This document shows, piece by piece, positions 34,098-42,418 of a stretch of DNA of 54,297 nt; the first letter of the stretch is position 1; each line of letters begins with the position of its first letter. Both the position numbers and the translations under genes were made by a program. This stretch comes from an uncultured Parabacteroides sp. (GTDB lineage: Bacteria > Bacteroidota > Bacteroidia > Bacteroidales > Tannerellaceae): NCBI GenBank assembly GCA_944326775.1, contig CALVFH010000003.1, forward strand, positions 1-54,297, written 5' to 3'. The notes under the pieces are model-generated. The model was not told the DNA's origin. It worked only from the letters and a program-made list of their open reading frames with translations, and ran no database searches.

Positions 34098-35501
34098 ATG
34101 AAAAAATTCAGCAAAAAGCAATGGATTAAATTCGGTATCTATGGCTTCTTGTATGCCTTATTCTGCCTCTGGATGCAAAACGGATGGCTATTGTTGGGCG
34201 AAATCGTATTGGTTGATATCTACCTGACAAAATTCATCCCTTGGGGAGCGTGGAAAAAATCGAAGAATCCAACCATTCAATCTGCCTTAAGCTGGGTAGA
34301 TGATATTGTTTTTGCCTTAGTGGCAGTCTATTTTATTAATGTCTTCCTATTTCAAAACTACCAGATTCCCAGTTCATCGCTGGAAAAATCGCTTCTGGTA
34401 GGTGATTATCTCTTTGTCAGCAAACTGAGCTATGGTCCCCGTGTGCCCAATACGCCGATTGCTTTTCCTTTAGTTCAAAACACATTACCTATTCTCAACT
34501 GCAAGTCATATCTCGACTGGCCGGAATGGGGATACAAACGAGTGGCAGGCTTAGGAGAAGTTAAACGTAATGACATCGTAGTATTCAATTTCCCCGCCGG
34601 AGATACCATCGCGCTCCTGCAGCAAAACCCGGACTATTATACATTGGTAGCCATGTACGGACGGGAAGCAATCCGACTCAACAAAGCTGCTTTCGGAGAA
34701 GTGATATACCGACCGGTCGATAAACGTGAGAATTACGTAAAACGCTGTATCGGTATGCCGGGCGATTCTCTGAGTATCCGAAACAATCAGGTATATATCA
34801 ACGGAGAAGCAGCCGAAAATCCGGAAAACATGCAGTACAACTACTATGTAGAGACCGACGGAACCATGTTCAATGAAGAGCAGTTCCGCCTGATGGATGT
34901 CAGCAAAGATGACCGGGCTTTGATTGGCAGCGGCAATGGAACAGGTGCCGAATTGCTCTCTTTCCTTGGATTCCAGCCGAATGTCAGCGGACAGTACAAT
35001 CCCGTTTACCGGATGCCCCTGACTGAAAAAGCATTGACGATTGCCAAAGCATTTCCGTTTGTCAAGAAAGTCGTGATCGAACCCGATGCCTTAGGGGGAA
35101 GCATGATGTATCCGGTAAATTACCAGACAGGATGGACGCGCGACAACTACGGACCTATCTGGATTCCCAAGAAGGGTGCGACTATCGAACTGAATGAATG
35201 GAACTTGGCCCTTTATTATCGTTGCATCAGAAACTACGAAAACAACGACCTGGAGGTAAAAGACGGACAAGCCTATATCAATGGAAAGCCTGTAAATGAA
35301 TACACATTCAAATACGACTATTATTGGATGATGGGCGACAACCGCCATAATAGTGCCGACAGCCGCTCGTGGGGCTTTGTTCCGGAAGACCATATCGTCG
35401 GGAAACCCATCATGATCTGGCTTTCTTTAGACAAAGACCGGAACTGGTTTGACGGTAAAATCCGTTGGGAACGTCTTTTCCGCTGGGTTCATAAAGACTA
35501 A
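34098..35501 (+). CDS. lepB: signal peptidase I, active-site intact
   Basis: Inner-membrane S26 protease that removes Sec and Tat signal peptides. 467 residues, longer than E. coli LepB, usual for Bacteroidetes. Two N-terminal membrane helices (about 12-35 and 66-84), then the catalytic Ser in QIPSSSLEKS (S94) and catalytic Lys in NYVKRCIGMPGD (K215), and the C-terminal box MMGDNRHNSADSRSWGFVPEDHIVGK. The neighbour at 35505, only three bases downstream, is a related protein that lacks these residues. Confidence 0.95.
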   Translation: MKKFSKKQWIKFGIYGFLYALFCLWMQNGWLLLGEIVLVDIYLTKFIPWGAWKKSKNPTIQSALSWVDDIVFALVAVYFINVFLFQNYQIPSSSLEKSLLVGDYLFVSKLSYGPRVPNTPIAFPLVQNTLPILNCKSYLDWPEWGYKRVAGLGEVKRNDIVVFNFPAGDTIALLQQNPDYYTLVAMYGREAIRLNKAAFGEVIYRPVDKRENYVKRCIGMPGDSLSIRNNQVYINGEAAENPENMQYNYYVETDGTMFNEEQFRLMDVSKDDRALIGSGNGTGAELLSFLGFQPNVSGQYNPVYRMPLTEKALTIAKAFPFVKKVVIEPDALGGSMMYPVNYQTGWTRDNYGPIWIPKKGATIELNEWNLALYYRCIRNYENNDLEVKDGQAYINGKPVNEYTFKYDYYWMMGDNRHNSADSRSWGFVPEDHIVGKPIMIWLSLDKDRNWFDGKIRWERLFRWVHKD

Positions 35502-35504
35502 CCA

Positions 35505-36341
35505 ATGTTGGGCAAAGGAACGAAAATAATGTTGGGGTGGTTGATTACCCTCCTCGTGGCGGTTGGAATAGTTTGGGCAACACGCGTATGGCTATGTGAA
35601 TCCTTCCGTATTTCTACGCCAGCAATGGAAACTGCATTGCATGAAGGTGATGGTATCTTAGTCAACAAATGCACAACCTGTTTCCCGCCACAACAGAACG
35701 ACATTGTATTGTTCGTCAGTCCGCTCCGACAAGATTCGCTCCTTCGTCCCCTCTTTGTCAGCCGTTGCATCGGCATGCCGGGCGATACGGTCTTGATTTC
35801 TTCTGAAAACTACCGCATCAATGGAAAAGATTTCCCGCGCTCGCCCCGTGCTCTGAATACGTATTTCGTATCCTTAAACCTCAAAGAAACCTTTTTGAGC
35901 CAAGCGGAACAATTGCAGATTCCTGTCCGCGATTTGCAACCAGAACCCTATGGCATTACCCTTAGCCTGACCACTTTCGAGGAATATCAGTTACGGGAAG
36001 CCTTGGGGGACAAATTAAGCCAACAGTTTGTCTGTCGGCAAATCCAGCCTTACCAGCTGGTGATTCCCAAGAAAGGACGCGCCTACCGCCTCGACAGCTC
36101 GTCCTTAATGGCCTGCCGCGAGGCAATCCTGTCCGAAACGGGAGGAAAAGCGATATTCAGCAACGGCAAACTCTATCTTGACGGCAAGGAAACCACCTTT
36201 TTCTTCTTCCAGCAAGACTACTATTGGTTGTTATCAGACAATACGAACGAAGCTATCGATTCCCGTCACCTCGGTCTTATTCCCAAAGACCATATTGTAG
36301 GGACGGCGATATGCAGATGGCATAAGAATAATCACGAATGA
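35505..36341 (+). CDS. S26 signal-peptidase-like paralogue lacking catalytic Ser and Lys
   Basis: 278 residues. The fold is that of signal peptidase I: one N-terminal helix (about 10-28), RISTPAMETAL, RCIGMPGDT, and a C-terminal box LLSDNTNEAIDSRHLGLIPKDHIVGTA. Aligning with the upstream LepB, IPSSSLEKSL corresponds to ISTPAMETAL, so the catalytic Ser94 position is Ala40; YVKRCIGMPGD corresponds to FVSRCIGMPGD, so the catalytic Lys215 position is Ser86. It therefore should have no Ser/Lys dyad. It is translationally close to lepB (three bases between) and overlaps the next gene by four. A regulatory, chaperone-like or partner role is possible (inference). Confidence 0.85.
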   Translation: MLGKGTKIMLGWLITLLVAVGIVWATRVWLCESFRISTPAMETALHEGDGILVNKCTTCFPPQQNDIVLFVSPLRQDSLLRPLFVSRCIGMPGDTVLISSENYRINGKDFPRSPRALNTYFVSLNLKETFLSQAEQLQIPVRDLQPEPYGITLSLTTFEEYQLREALGDKLSQQFVCRQIQPYQLVIPKKGRAYRLDSSSLMACREAILSETGGKAIFSNGKLYLDGKETTFFFFQQDYYWLLSDNTNEAIDSRHLGLIPKDHIVGTAICRWHKNNHE

Positions 36342-36967
36342 CAAATATGCGCGCAATCCTATCCACGGCCTATCTGGGTCCTGTCCAGCAATATGCCAAA
36401 ATGTTGCAATATGGTGAAATTCTTTTGGAAACGCAGGAAAATTTCCAGAAACAGACCTACCGGAACCGCTGCATCATCGCCGCAGCCAACGGTCCGCTGG
36501 CCCTTTCCATTCCGATTGTCAAACCCGACACCCTCAAATGCCTTACGCAAGATATCCGGATTTCCGACCACGGGAACTGGCGCAAACTGCATTGGCACGC
36601 TCTGGTCTCTGCCTATCGGATGAGTCCTTTCTTTGAGTATTATGAAGAAGATTTTGCTCCTTTCTACGAGAAGAAATATGAATTTCTGATTGATTACAAC
36701 GAAAGTTTGCGCGAAACCATCTGCCGGCTGATGGATTTTGAGCCACAGATTATCCGGACAACTGCCTACACTCCCGTGGCCGAACATGATTTCCGGGAAT
36801 CCATCAGTCCGAAACACCAGACCGACGACCCGGAATTCCGTCCGCAACCTTACTACCAGGTATTCCAGGAGAAGTTTGGCTTCCTGCCCAATCTAAGTAT
36901 TGCCGATTTGCTGTTCAACATGGGACCGGAAAGCATCCTCGTCCTTCAGAAATCGATTGCAGGTTGA
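36338..36967 (+). CDS. WbqC family protein
   Basis: 209 residues. The conserved start LSTAYLGPVQQYAKMLQYGEILLETQENFQKQTYRNRCIIAA is diagnostic of the WbqC/VioL-like family, found in O-antigen clusters in some bacteria and as a stand-alone gene in Bacteroidetes. Biochemical function not known to me; a glycine-transferase or amide-linkage role has been suggested for relatives. Overlaps the previous gene by four bases (ATGA), indicating coupled translation. Convergent with the transporter at 36972. Confidence 0.88.
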   Translation: MTNMRAILSTAYLGPVQQYAKMLQYGEILLETQENFQKQTYRNRCIIAAANGPLALSIPIVKPDTLKCLTQDIRISDHGNWRKLHWHALVSAYRMSPFFEYYEEDFAPFYEKKYEFLIDYNESLRETICRLMDFEPQIIRTTAYTPVAEHDFRESISPKHQTDDPEFRPQPYYQVFQEKFGFLPNLSIADLLFNMGPESILVLQKSIAG

Positions 36968-36971
36968 AGCC

Positions 36972-38330
36972 TTACTTCAGGAATTTGAACACTCCTAATT
37001 CATTCAGGAAAATAAGCCCAATCGCTATCGGCGCGATGTATTTCACCACAAACGCATAGGTGTTGAAGAAATAGAAAGGAATGGTGCCCTGATTCGTCAG
37101 TTCCTCTTTCAGAATTTTCTTGTCGATACGGAGGCCGACAAAGATGCAGATGAACATCCCGCCGAGCGGCATCATGATCTTTGCCGTCAGATAATCCAGC
37201 GCATCGAAGAAGATCAGCCCGCCAATGGTATATTCCCTCAGCAATCCAAAGGAAAGGGAAGCCAATGCTCCCAAAATGCAGACTCCAATCGATACAAGCC
37301 AGGCCGCCTGTTTCCGCGTCAGATGATATTCCTCATGGATATAGGCCGTCGCCACCTCATGCAACGAAATCGTCGAGGTCAGGGCTGCCAATGCCAGCAA
37401 GATAAAGAACACAAACGACCACAGACTTCCAAAAGGCAACTGGGCAAAGATATTCGGAAGCGTAATAAACACCAGCTCCGGTCCGGCCGTCGGCTCTATG
37501 CCGAAGCTGAACACCGCCGGGAACACCATGATTCCCGCCAAGACAGCCACCAACGTATTCAGCACAATCACCTCCAGTGCCGTCGTCTGCAAATTCGTAT
37601 CTTTTCCAAAATAAGAAGAATAGGTAATCAGGCAGCCCATCCCGATACTCATGGAGAAGAACGTCTGCCCCATCGCGCTCAGGATAACGGAAGAGGTGAT
37701 TTTATCGAAATCCGGATGGAAGAAGAAATCCAACCCTTCCTCCATGCCCGGCAACGTCACCGAGCGGATGCACAAAGCAATCAGGATGAAAAACAGCGCC
37801 GGCATCATCACCTTCGAGGCCCGCTCAATCCCTTTCTCCACACCGGACGCGATGATAAAGTGCGTCAGGAAAACAAAGACAACCGTCCAGACGATCGGGC
37901 GCAGCGCACTCGTAGAAAACTGCTGGAAGTCTTGCGTAAATTCAGCTGTCGTCTTTCCTTCCAGCGAACCCGTCATCGCCTGCCAGATATATTCCAGGGT
38001 CCAGCCGGAAACGACCGAATAGAAACCCAAAATCAGGAAGGCCGCCAGCACCCCGTTGTAGCCAATCCATTTCCACTGCGTATGCGGAGCCAGCTTCTTG
38101 AACGCCCCGGCGGCATTGCTCCGCGAATGGCGCCCGATGAAAAACTCCGTGATCATGATCGGCAATCCCAGCACCGCGGTACAGATAATAAACACCAGCA
38201 GGAAGGCTCCTCCGCCATTCTCGCCCACCATATAAGGAAAACGCCAGATACTTCCCAAACCCACCGCACAGCCCACGGTAGCCAATATCACCCCCAGCTT
38301 GCTGCCAAAGGTCACTCGTTCCTTTTCCAT
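36972..38330 (-). CDS. sodium-dependent transporter, NSS family
   Basis: 452 residues with about 11-12 membrane helices. The first helix GLGSIWRFPYMVGENGGGAFLL (from residue 21) is the unwound substrate and sodium site of the LeuT-like fold; TFFSMSIGMGCLITYSSYF in the middle carries the second part. Transports amino acids or small neurotransmitter-like solutes with sodium; which one is not clear. Its start is two bases from the end of the ATPase gene, so they are likely co-transcribed. Confidence 0.9.
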   Translation of the reverse strand: MEKERVTFGSKLGVILATVGCAVGLGSIWRFPYMVGENGGGAFLLVFIICTAVLGLPIMITEFFIGRHSRSNAAGAFKKLAPHTQWKWIGYNGVLAAFLILGFYSVVSGWTLEYIWQAMTGSLEGKTTAEFTQDFQQFSTSALRPIVWTVVFVFLTHFIIASGVEKGIERASKVMMPALFFILIALCIRSVTLPGMEEGLDFFFHPDFDKITSSVILSAMGQTFFSMSIGMGCLITYSSYFGKDTNLQTTALEVIVLNTLVAVLAGIMVFPAVFSFGIEPTAGPELVFITLPNIFAQLPFGSLWSFVFFILLALAALTSTISLHEVATAYIHEEYHLTRKQAAWLVSIGVCILGALASLSFGLLREYTIGGLIFFDALDYLTAKIMMPLGGMFICIFVGLRIDKKILKEELTNQGTIPFYFFNTYAFVVKYIAPIAIGLIFLNELGVFKFLK

Positions 38331-38332
38331 GA

Positions 38333-38983
38333 TTACAATACTACTCCATCTTTAATATGTATCACCCGATCCGTATTCTTGGCCAGCTGTTCGTCATGGG
38401 TGACGATGACAAACGTCTGTCCCATCTTATCCCTCAATTCAAAAAAGAGGGCATGCAGTTCCTCCTTGTTCCGGGTATCCAGGCTGCCCGAAGGTTCGTC
38501 TGCCAGAATCACCGACGGATTGTTGATCAGCGCACGAGCCACCGCCACCCGCTGTTTCTCTCCGCCCGAAAGCTCTGCCGGCTTATGCCCCTCCCGGTCG
38601 GAGAGACGCAGGAAGCCGAGGATTTCGCGTGCCCTCCGCTCCGCCTCCACCGGGTTTTCCCGGGCTATCAAGGCCGGAATCATCACATTCTCCAGGGCGG
38701 TAAACTCTGGGAGAAGCTGGTGGAACTGAAACACGAAACCGATATTCCGGTTCCGGAAAGCCGCGAGTTTCGGTTCCGGCAAACTCCGGACATCCGTCCC
38801 ATTGATGGTAAGCAAGCCCGTATCCGCCTTGTCGAGCGTGCCGAGAATCTGCAACAGGGTAGTCTTCCCCGCCCCGCTCGGCCCGACAATCGAAACAATC
38901 TCGCCCTCTTCTATCTTCAGGGTAATGCCTTTCAGCACCTGCAAGGTCCCGAAAGATTTCGTTATGTTTTCTGCGTATATCAT
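38333..38983 (-). CDS. LolD-like ABC transporter ATP-binding protein
   Basis: Start at the ATG at 38983 ([17 protein letters not shown]); the frame stays open upstream but overlaps tcdA. 216 residues, a single ATPase domain. Walker [10 protein letters not shown] (residues 36-44), Q-loop [16 protein letters not shown], signature [15 protein letters not shown], Walker [11 protein letters not shown]-loop VTHD. The pattern fits the LolCDE/MacB group, which releases lipoproteins or drives periplasmic machines; no permease gene is adjacent, so the partner is elsewhere. Confidence 0.9.
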   Translation of the reverse strand: MIYAENITKSFGTLQVLKGITLKIEEGEIVSIVGPSGAGKTTLLQILGTLDKADTGLLTINGTDVRSLPEPKLAAFRNRNIGFVFQFHQLLPEFTALENVMIPALIARENPVEAERRAREILGFLRLSDREGHKPAELSGGEKQRVAVARALINNPSVILADEPSGSLDTRNKEELHALFFELRDKMGQTFVIVTHDEQLAKNTDRVIHIKDGVVL

Positions 38984-38991
38984 ATTGTGTT

Positions 38992-39714
38992 TTATAGCGT
39001 TGCCAACTGGCGGATAACGTAGGAAGCCAGGTAACACCCGAACATCGCCGGCATATAGGAGACCGTCCCCGTGGTCGTCCGTTTGCAGGTTTCATCGGTC
39101 ACCTCAATCACCGCCTGCGGATTGGCCATCTCCGTCGAGAACACCACCGGCAGTCCCTTTTGGATTCCCAACCCCCGCAGCCGCTTGCGCACCGCTTTTG
39201 CCAAGGCGCAGTTGGTCGTTTTCGAAATATCCGCCAGGCGGATGGCCGACGGATCGACCTTGGCCCCGGCGCCCATCGACGAGACAATCGGGATATGGCG
39301 TTGCAAGGCGTGGTAAATCAGGAAGACCTTCGGACTGAGGGTATCGATGGCATCGACCACAAAATCGTAATGCGCCTCGTCCAGAATCGTTTCCGTTTCC
39401 TCATCGCGCAGGAACAGGTTTTTCACCACCAGCTGCAAGCCGGGATGAATGTCCAGCAGGCGTGCCGCCATCACCTCGGCCTTTGGTTTCCCCAAAGTGG
39501 AATGCAAAGCCGGAAGCTGGCGGTTCAGGTTGCTGACATTCACCTGGTCCGCATCGACAATCGTCATTTTTCCGACCCCTGCCCGGCAAATCTGCTCCGC
39601 CGCATAAGCGCCTACGCCGCCCAGACCGACGACCAGCACATGACTGCCCGCCAATTTGTTCATCGCCTCTTCGCCCAACAGCAGCGTGGTCCTCGTTTTC
39701 CAATCGTTATCCAT
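38992..39714 (-). CDS. tcdA: tRNA threonylcarbamoyladenosine dehydratase (TcdA/CsdL)
   Basis: ThiF/E1-like enzyme that cyclises t6A37 in tRNA to ct6A using ATP. 240 residues. Nucleotide site [31 protein letters not shown] (residues about 26-56; motif GLGGVG), adenylate-binding VNVSNLNRQ, and [10 protein letters not shown]. Both TcdA and TsaE (13493), acting on the same tRNA position, are in this window. A TATTTTTG -7 element at 39739-39732 (minus) lies 18 bases upstream of the start, between the gene and array C. Confidence 0.93.
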   Translation of the reverse strand: MDNDWKTRTTLLLGEEAMNKLAGSHVLVVGLGGVGAYAAEQICRAGVGKMTIVDADQVNVSNLNRQLPALHSTLGKPKAEVMAARLLDIHPGLQLVVKNLFLRDEETETILDEAHYDFVVDAIDTLSPKVFLIYHALQRHIPIVSSMGAGAKVDPSAIRLADISKTTNCALAKAVRKRLRGLGIQKGLPVVFSTEMANPQAVIEVTDETCKRTTTGTVSYMPAMFGCYLASYVIRQLATL

Positions 39715-39780
39715 TTGTTACAATTTGCCTGCAAAAATAATAATAATGTAGATAATATGAGGCTTTTTGCAACAAATAAT

Positions 39781-40010
39781 CCTTTTCCACGGGTGTGGAA
39801 TGGCTCGCCAAGGCTTTGGAACCCTTTTCCACGGGTGTGGAATGGCCCGCTAAGGCTTTGGGATGCCTTTCCACGGGTGTGGAACGACCCGCTAAAGCTT
39901 TGGGATACCTTTCCACGGGTGTGGAACGACCCGCCAAGGCTTTGGGATACCTTTCCACGGGTGTGGAACGGCCCGCCAAGGCTTTGGGATGCCTTTCCAC
40001 GGGTGTGGAA
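39781..40010. repeat. repeat array C: 42-bp double-hairpin units
   Basis: Five full 42-bp units (39781, 39823, 39865, 39907, 39949) and a half-unit (39991-40010). The core is TTTCCACGGGTGTGGAAA (stem TTCCAC/GTGGAA with loop GGGT), followed by a small hairpin of type CCAAGG-CTTTGG (or CTAAAG-CTTTGG). As in array B, there are five and a half units and both ends are core palindromes. No T run follows on either strand. The translated 14-residue repeats (KALAGRSTPVERYP) are a by-product of the period. Confidence 0.93.
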
Positions 40011-40015
40011 AAGTC

Positions 40016-40358
40016 AAATGTAGGGTAGGATTTGCCTCATCCCGGTCGGAAAATGCCAAATGTAAGGTGGGATTTGCCTCATTCCGACCGGGAAGTGCCA
40101 AATGTAGGGTGGGATTTGCCTCATCCAGGCCTGGAAGTGCCAAATGTAGGGTAGGATTTGCCTCACCAAGGCTCCGGAAGCCCAAATGTAGGGTGGGATT
40201 TACCTCACTAAAGCTTTGGACACCCAAATGTAGGGTGGGATTTGGCTCACCAAAGCCTTGGAAGCCCAAATGTAGGGTGGGATTTGACCTACCAAAGCCT
40301 TGGACACCCAAATGTAGGGTGGGATTTAGCCTGCCAAAACTTTGAACACCCAAATATA
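40016..40358. repeat. repeat array D: 42-bp units, core AAATGTAGGGTGGGATTT
   Basis: Eight 42-bp units (40016, 40058, 40100, 40142, 40184, 40226, 40268, 40310) and a partial copy AAATATA at 40352. The core is CAAAT-GTAGGGTGGG-ATTTG, a 5-bp stem around a G-rich ten-base loop. The second half varies more but in units 4-8 is CACYAAAGCYTTGG, nearly the same second hairpin as in array C. D abuts C with five bases between the two cores and ends 7 bases from the stop of the HHH gene. Decay increases toward the two ends. Confidence 0.93.
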
Positions 40359-40364
40359 GAGCCA

Positions 40365-41084
40365 TTATTCAAAAGAGAGGTAAGGCGCGAGCCGTTGCCG
40401 TTCTTTCTCCCCGAACTCCTCGAGCAGCAGCAATTCTTTCCACCCCGTGAGCCGCCCGCGCCTTGCCCGAAGCTGGCAGAGGATGCGCGCCTGGGCATTC
40501 GACAGATACGGATGACGGGCCAAATCGCCATAGCTGAGCTGGTTCACCCGGAGCGGCGTGATACCCGCCGTATCGACGCAAAACCACGGCGCCAACGACT
40601 GGTAGCGTTCTTCATCTATGCCATAGACCTCACGCAGCTGCCCGACCGAATAAAAGCCGCCCAAAAGCTGGCGGAACTTGACAATGCGGCGGGCAAAGAC
40701 AGGGCCGATGCCGGGAACACGCTTCAGCGAAGTGGTGTCGGCAGCATTCAGCTCCACAATCGTTCCCGGAGGATATTTCTGGGAGACATAGGGTTGGTAG
40801 AATTTCCGCCGCTCCTTTTTGGGTTTGGCGGTGGCCCTCTGAGGCAACGGACGACGGGCAGGCACCGTATCGGGAGCTGCCGGTCTTTCCAGCTTCAGGC
40901 TATCCCCCGCCCCGGTTTCCGGAGGCACAAGCGGAGACGCGACGGCCTGCACCGGCTCTTCCGGACTGGCCAAAGAGGGATTAAAAACATAGAGGACAAC
41001 CCAACCGGCTATCATCAGAAAAAGCAAGAGGCTGAGTGCCCGCCGGTCGGCACGCGTGAAGTAGAAAAAATCTTTGAAATTCAT
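40365..41084 (-). CDS. helix-hairpin-helix protein, ComEA-like, membrane-anchored
   Basis: 239 residues from the ATG at 41084 (MNFKDFFYFTRADRRAL). One membrane helix (about 18-37, ALSLLLFLMIAGWVVLYVF), a proline/charged linker to about 105, then two ComEA-type HhH domains: VELNAADTTSLKRVPGIGPVFARRIVKFRQLLGGFYSVGQLREVYGI and a second around INPLRVNQLSYGDLARHPYLSNAQARILCQLR-like sequence. HhH pairs bind DNA without sequence preference; the periplasmic face fits DNA uptake or processing (inference). Array D begins directly after its stop. Confidence 0.88.
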   Translation of the reverse strand: MNFKDFFYFTRADRRALSLLLFLMIAGWVVLYVFNPSLASPEEPVQAVASPLVPPETGAGDSLKLERPAAPDTVPARRPLPQRATAKPKKERRKFYQPYVSQKYPPGTIVELNAADTTSLKRVPGIGPVFARRIVKFRQLLGGFYSVGQLREVYGIDEERYQSLAPWFCVDTAGITPLRVNQLSYGDLARHPYLSNAQARILCQLRARRGRLTGWKELLLLEEFGEKERQRLAPYLSFE

Positions 41085-41112
41085 AGTTAAGCGATTTATA
41101 AAGTGATTATAC

Positions 41113-41151
41113 AAAAAAATCATGCCGGCAGAACGAAACACCGCCGGCATG
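41113..41151 (-). terminator. intrinsic terminator of the aminopeptidase C gene
   Basis: On the minus strand CATGCCGGC (41151-41143) and GCCGGCATG (41129-41121) form a 9-bp perfect stem followed by a T run (41119-41113), 15 bases after the stop at 41166. Confidence 0.88.
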
Positions 41152-41165
41152 AAGGAGACCCTGCC

Positions 41166-42335
41166 TTAGTCTTTCAGTTTTTCACGTATGGCGGCAGGAA
41201 TGGCATCTTTATGCACCAGAATATAAATGGTTTTTGCCCGGACAAAGCTCTCGGACATGTTCAGATAGCCGCCGAAAGCATTGCGCTCGGTTCCCCAGGA
41301 ATTCTTGGTGATGTAATATTTCGTCCCGTTCTGGTCGTGCGCGATGCCGGTGACGTGCATCAGATGGTCGTCGGTCGTTACGAAGGTTTCGTAGCCGGCC
41401 TGACGGACTTCCGGCGTCACGTTGATTTCCGGATAAGGGCGTTCGAACTTATAGACTTCCTCCAGGCGTTCCTGGGGTTTCATTTTCTCGAAACGGGCGC
41501 GGTCGGTCGTCGCGTAATCATCCACCTTGTTGACTTCCGGATTGATGGCCACGCCGTGGGTGAAGGAGAAACCCTTCTCGCTCACATCGCCATCCCAGCA
41601 GACGCTATAGCCGTTTTTCAGGGCGTAATCCATCGTTTCCATCAGTTCGTCGAGGGGAAGGTTGTACATCCGTTCGTGTTCCCAGTTGTCGGGCACTTCC
41701 ACATCGAACTTTTCGTAATACGGCTGATGGGTGAAGCTGATCAGCTCAACATAATCGTCGAGGTTCAGGCCCAGCGATTCGGCAAAGCTCTTCGGAGTGT
41801 ATTCTTTCCCTTGATAGGTGAATTTTTCGGGGAGTTTTCCCAGATAAATATCCATCAGGCTGTTTACAAGCTCTTGGTATTCGGGTGTATTTTTCCGCAA
41901 TTTGACAGCCGTTTCGGAGATACTTTCCACGTAAGCGGCAAGCTCCTGGTGGTTGTGCGTTTCCGAATTGTAGTTGATGCCGTGATAAACTTCCTCCGGC
42001 ACGATGCCCACCTGCTCGAAGGCATGGAACCATGTCGGCGAGAGGCTCCCCTGCCCCACGTTGCCTTTGCCACGGCGCAGGTAGTTGTCCTTCATCTGGT
42101 TCAGGTATTTCTGACGGACGATAAACATTTCCGAAAGATCATATTCTCCCTTGCCCATACGGAGCAGTTCGGATTCCATGAACGACGTAGTGGCAAAGCA
42201 CCAGCACGTACCGGTCGAAGCCTGATTCTTCACGGAAGTAGCCGGCACACGCACTTCGTCTTTAAATTGATAGCCTTGTGCCATCGCGCCCGAAGCCGAC
42301 AAGGCCAGGGCGCATGTAAGCAATAATGTTTTCAT
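41166..42335 (-). CDS. exported aminopeptidase C / bleomycin hydrolase-like cysteine protease
   Basis: 389 residues. Signal peptide to about AMAQ (residue 20), so unlike cytosolic PepC it is exported. Papain-fold (C1B) catalytic site: VKNQASTGTCWCFATTSF with catalytic C44 and oxyanion Q38; the active-site His in DHLMHVTGIAHDQNG and Asn in YYITKNSWG near the C-terminus. Likely trims peptides in the periplasm. Followed by a strong terminator. No protease inhibitor gene is adjacent. Confidence 0.92.
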   Translation of the reverse strand: MKTLLLTCALALSASGAMAQGYQFKDEVRVPATSVKNQASTGTCWCFATTSFMESELLRMGKGEYDLSEMFIVRQKYLNQMKDNYLRRGKGNVGQGSLSPTWFHAFEQVGIVPEEVYHGINYNSETHNHQELAAYVESISETAVKLRKNTPEYQELVNSLMDIYLGKLPEKFTYQGKEYTPKSFAESLGLNLDDYVELISFTHQPYYEKFDVEVPDNWEHERMYNLPLDELMETMDYALKNGYSVCWDGDVSEKGFSFTHGVAINPEVNKVDDYATTDRARFEKMKPQERLEEVYKFERPYPEINVTPEVRQAGYETFVTTDDHLMHVTGIAHDQNGTKYYITKNSWGTERNAFGGYLNMSESFVRAKTIYILVHKDAIPAAIREKLKD

Positions 42336-42418
42336 GTTTTACGATTTTTCTCTTTATCCGCCGAAGGTACGACAATTTTTCGGTTCTTCGGCGTATCTCC
42401 TTACGGAAAATAAAAGAA

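Noticed and set aside
37323-38729. 468-residue open frame on the plus strand opposite the NSS transporter and LolD-like genes
   Set aside because: Arg/His/Gln-rich shadow of two conserved genes, with no promoter and no recognisable family.
19218-40358. CRISPR arrays
   Set aside because: The sequence between cores is itself repeated rather than unique, the unit period is fixed at 42 or 23 bp, and there is no cas gene.
39707-40365. Open frames on both strands through arrays C and D (14-residue peptide repeats such as NPTLHLG)
   Set aside because: They are a by-product of the 42-base period. They appear in several frames at once, lack promoters or starts of their own, and nothing argues for codon-level selection.
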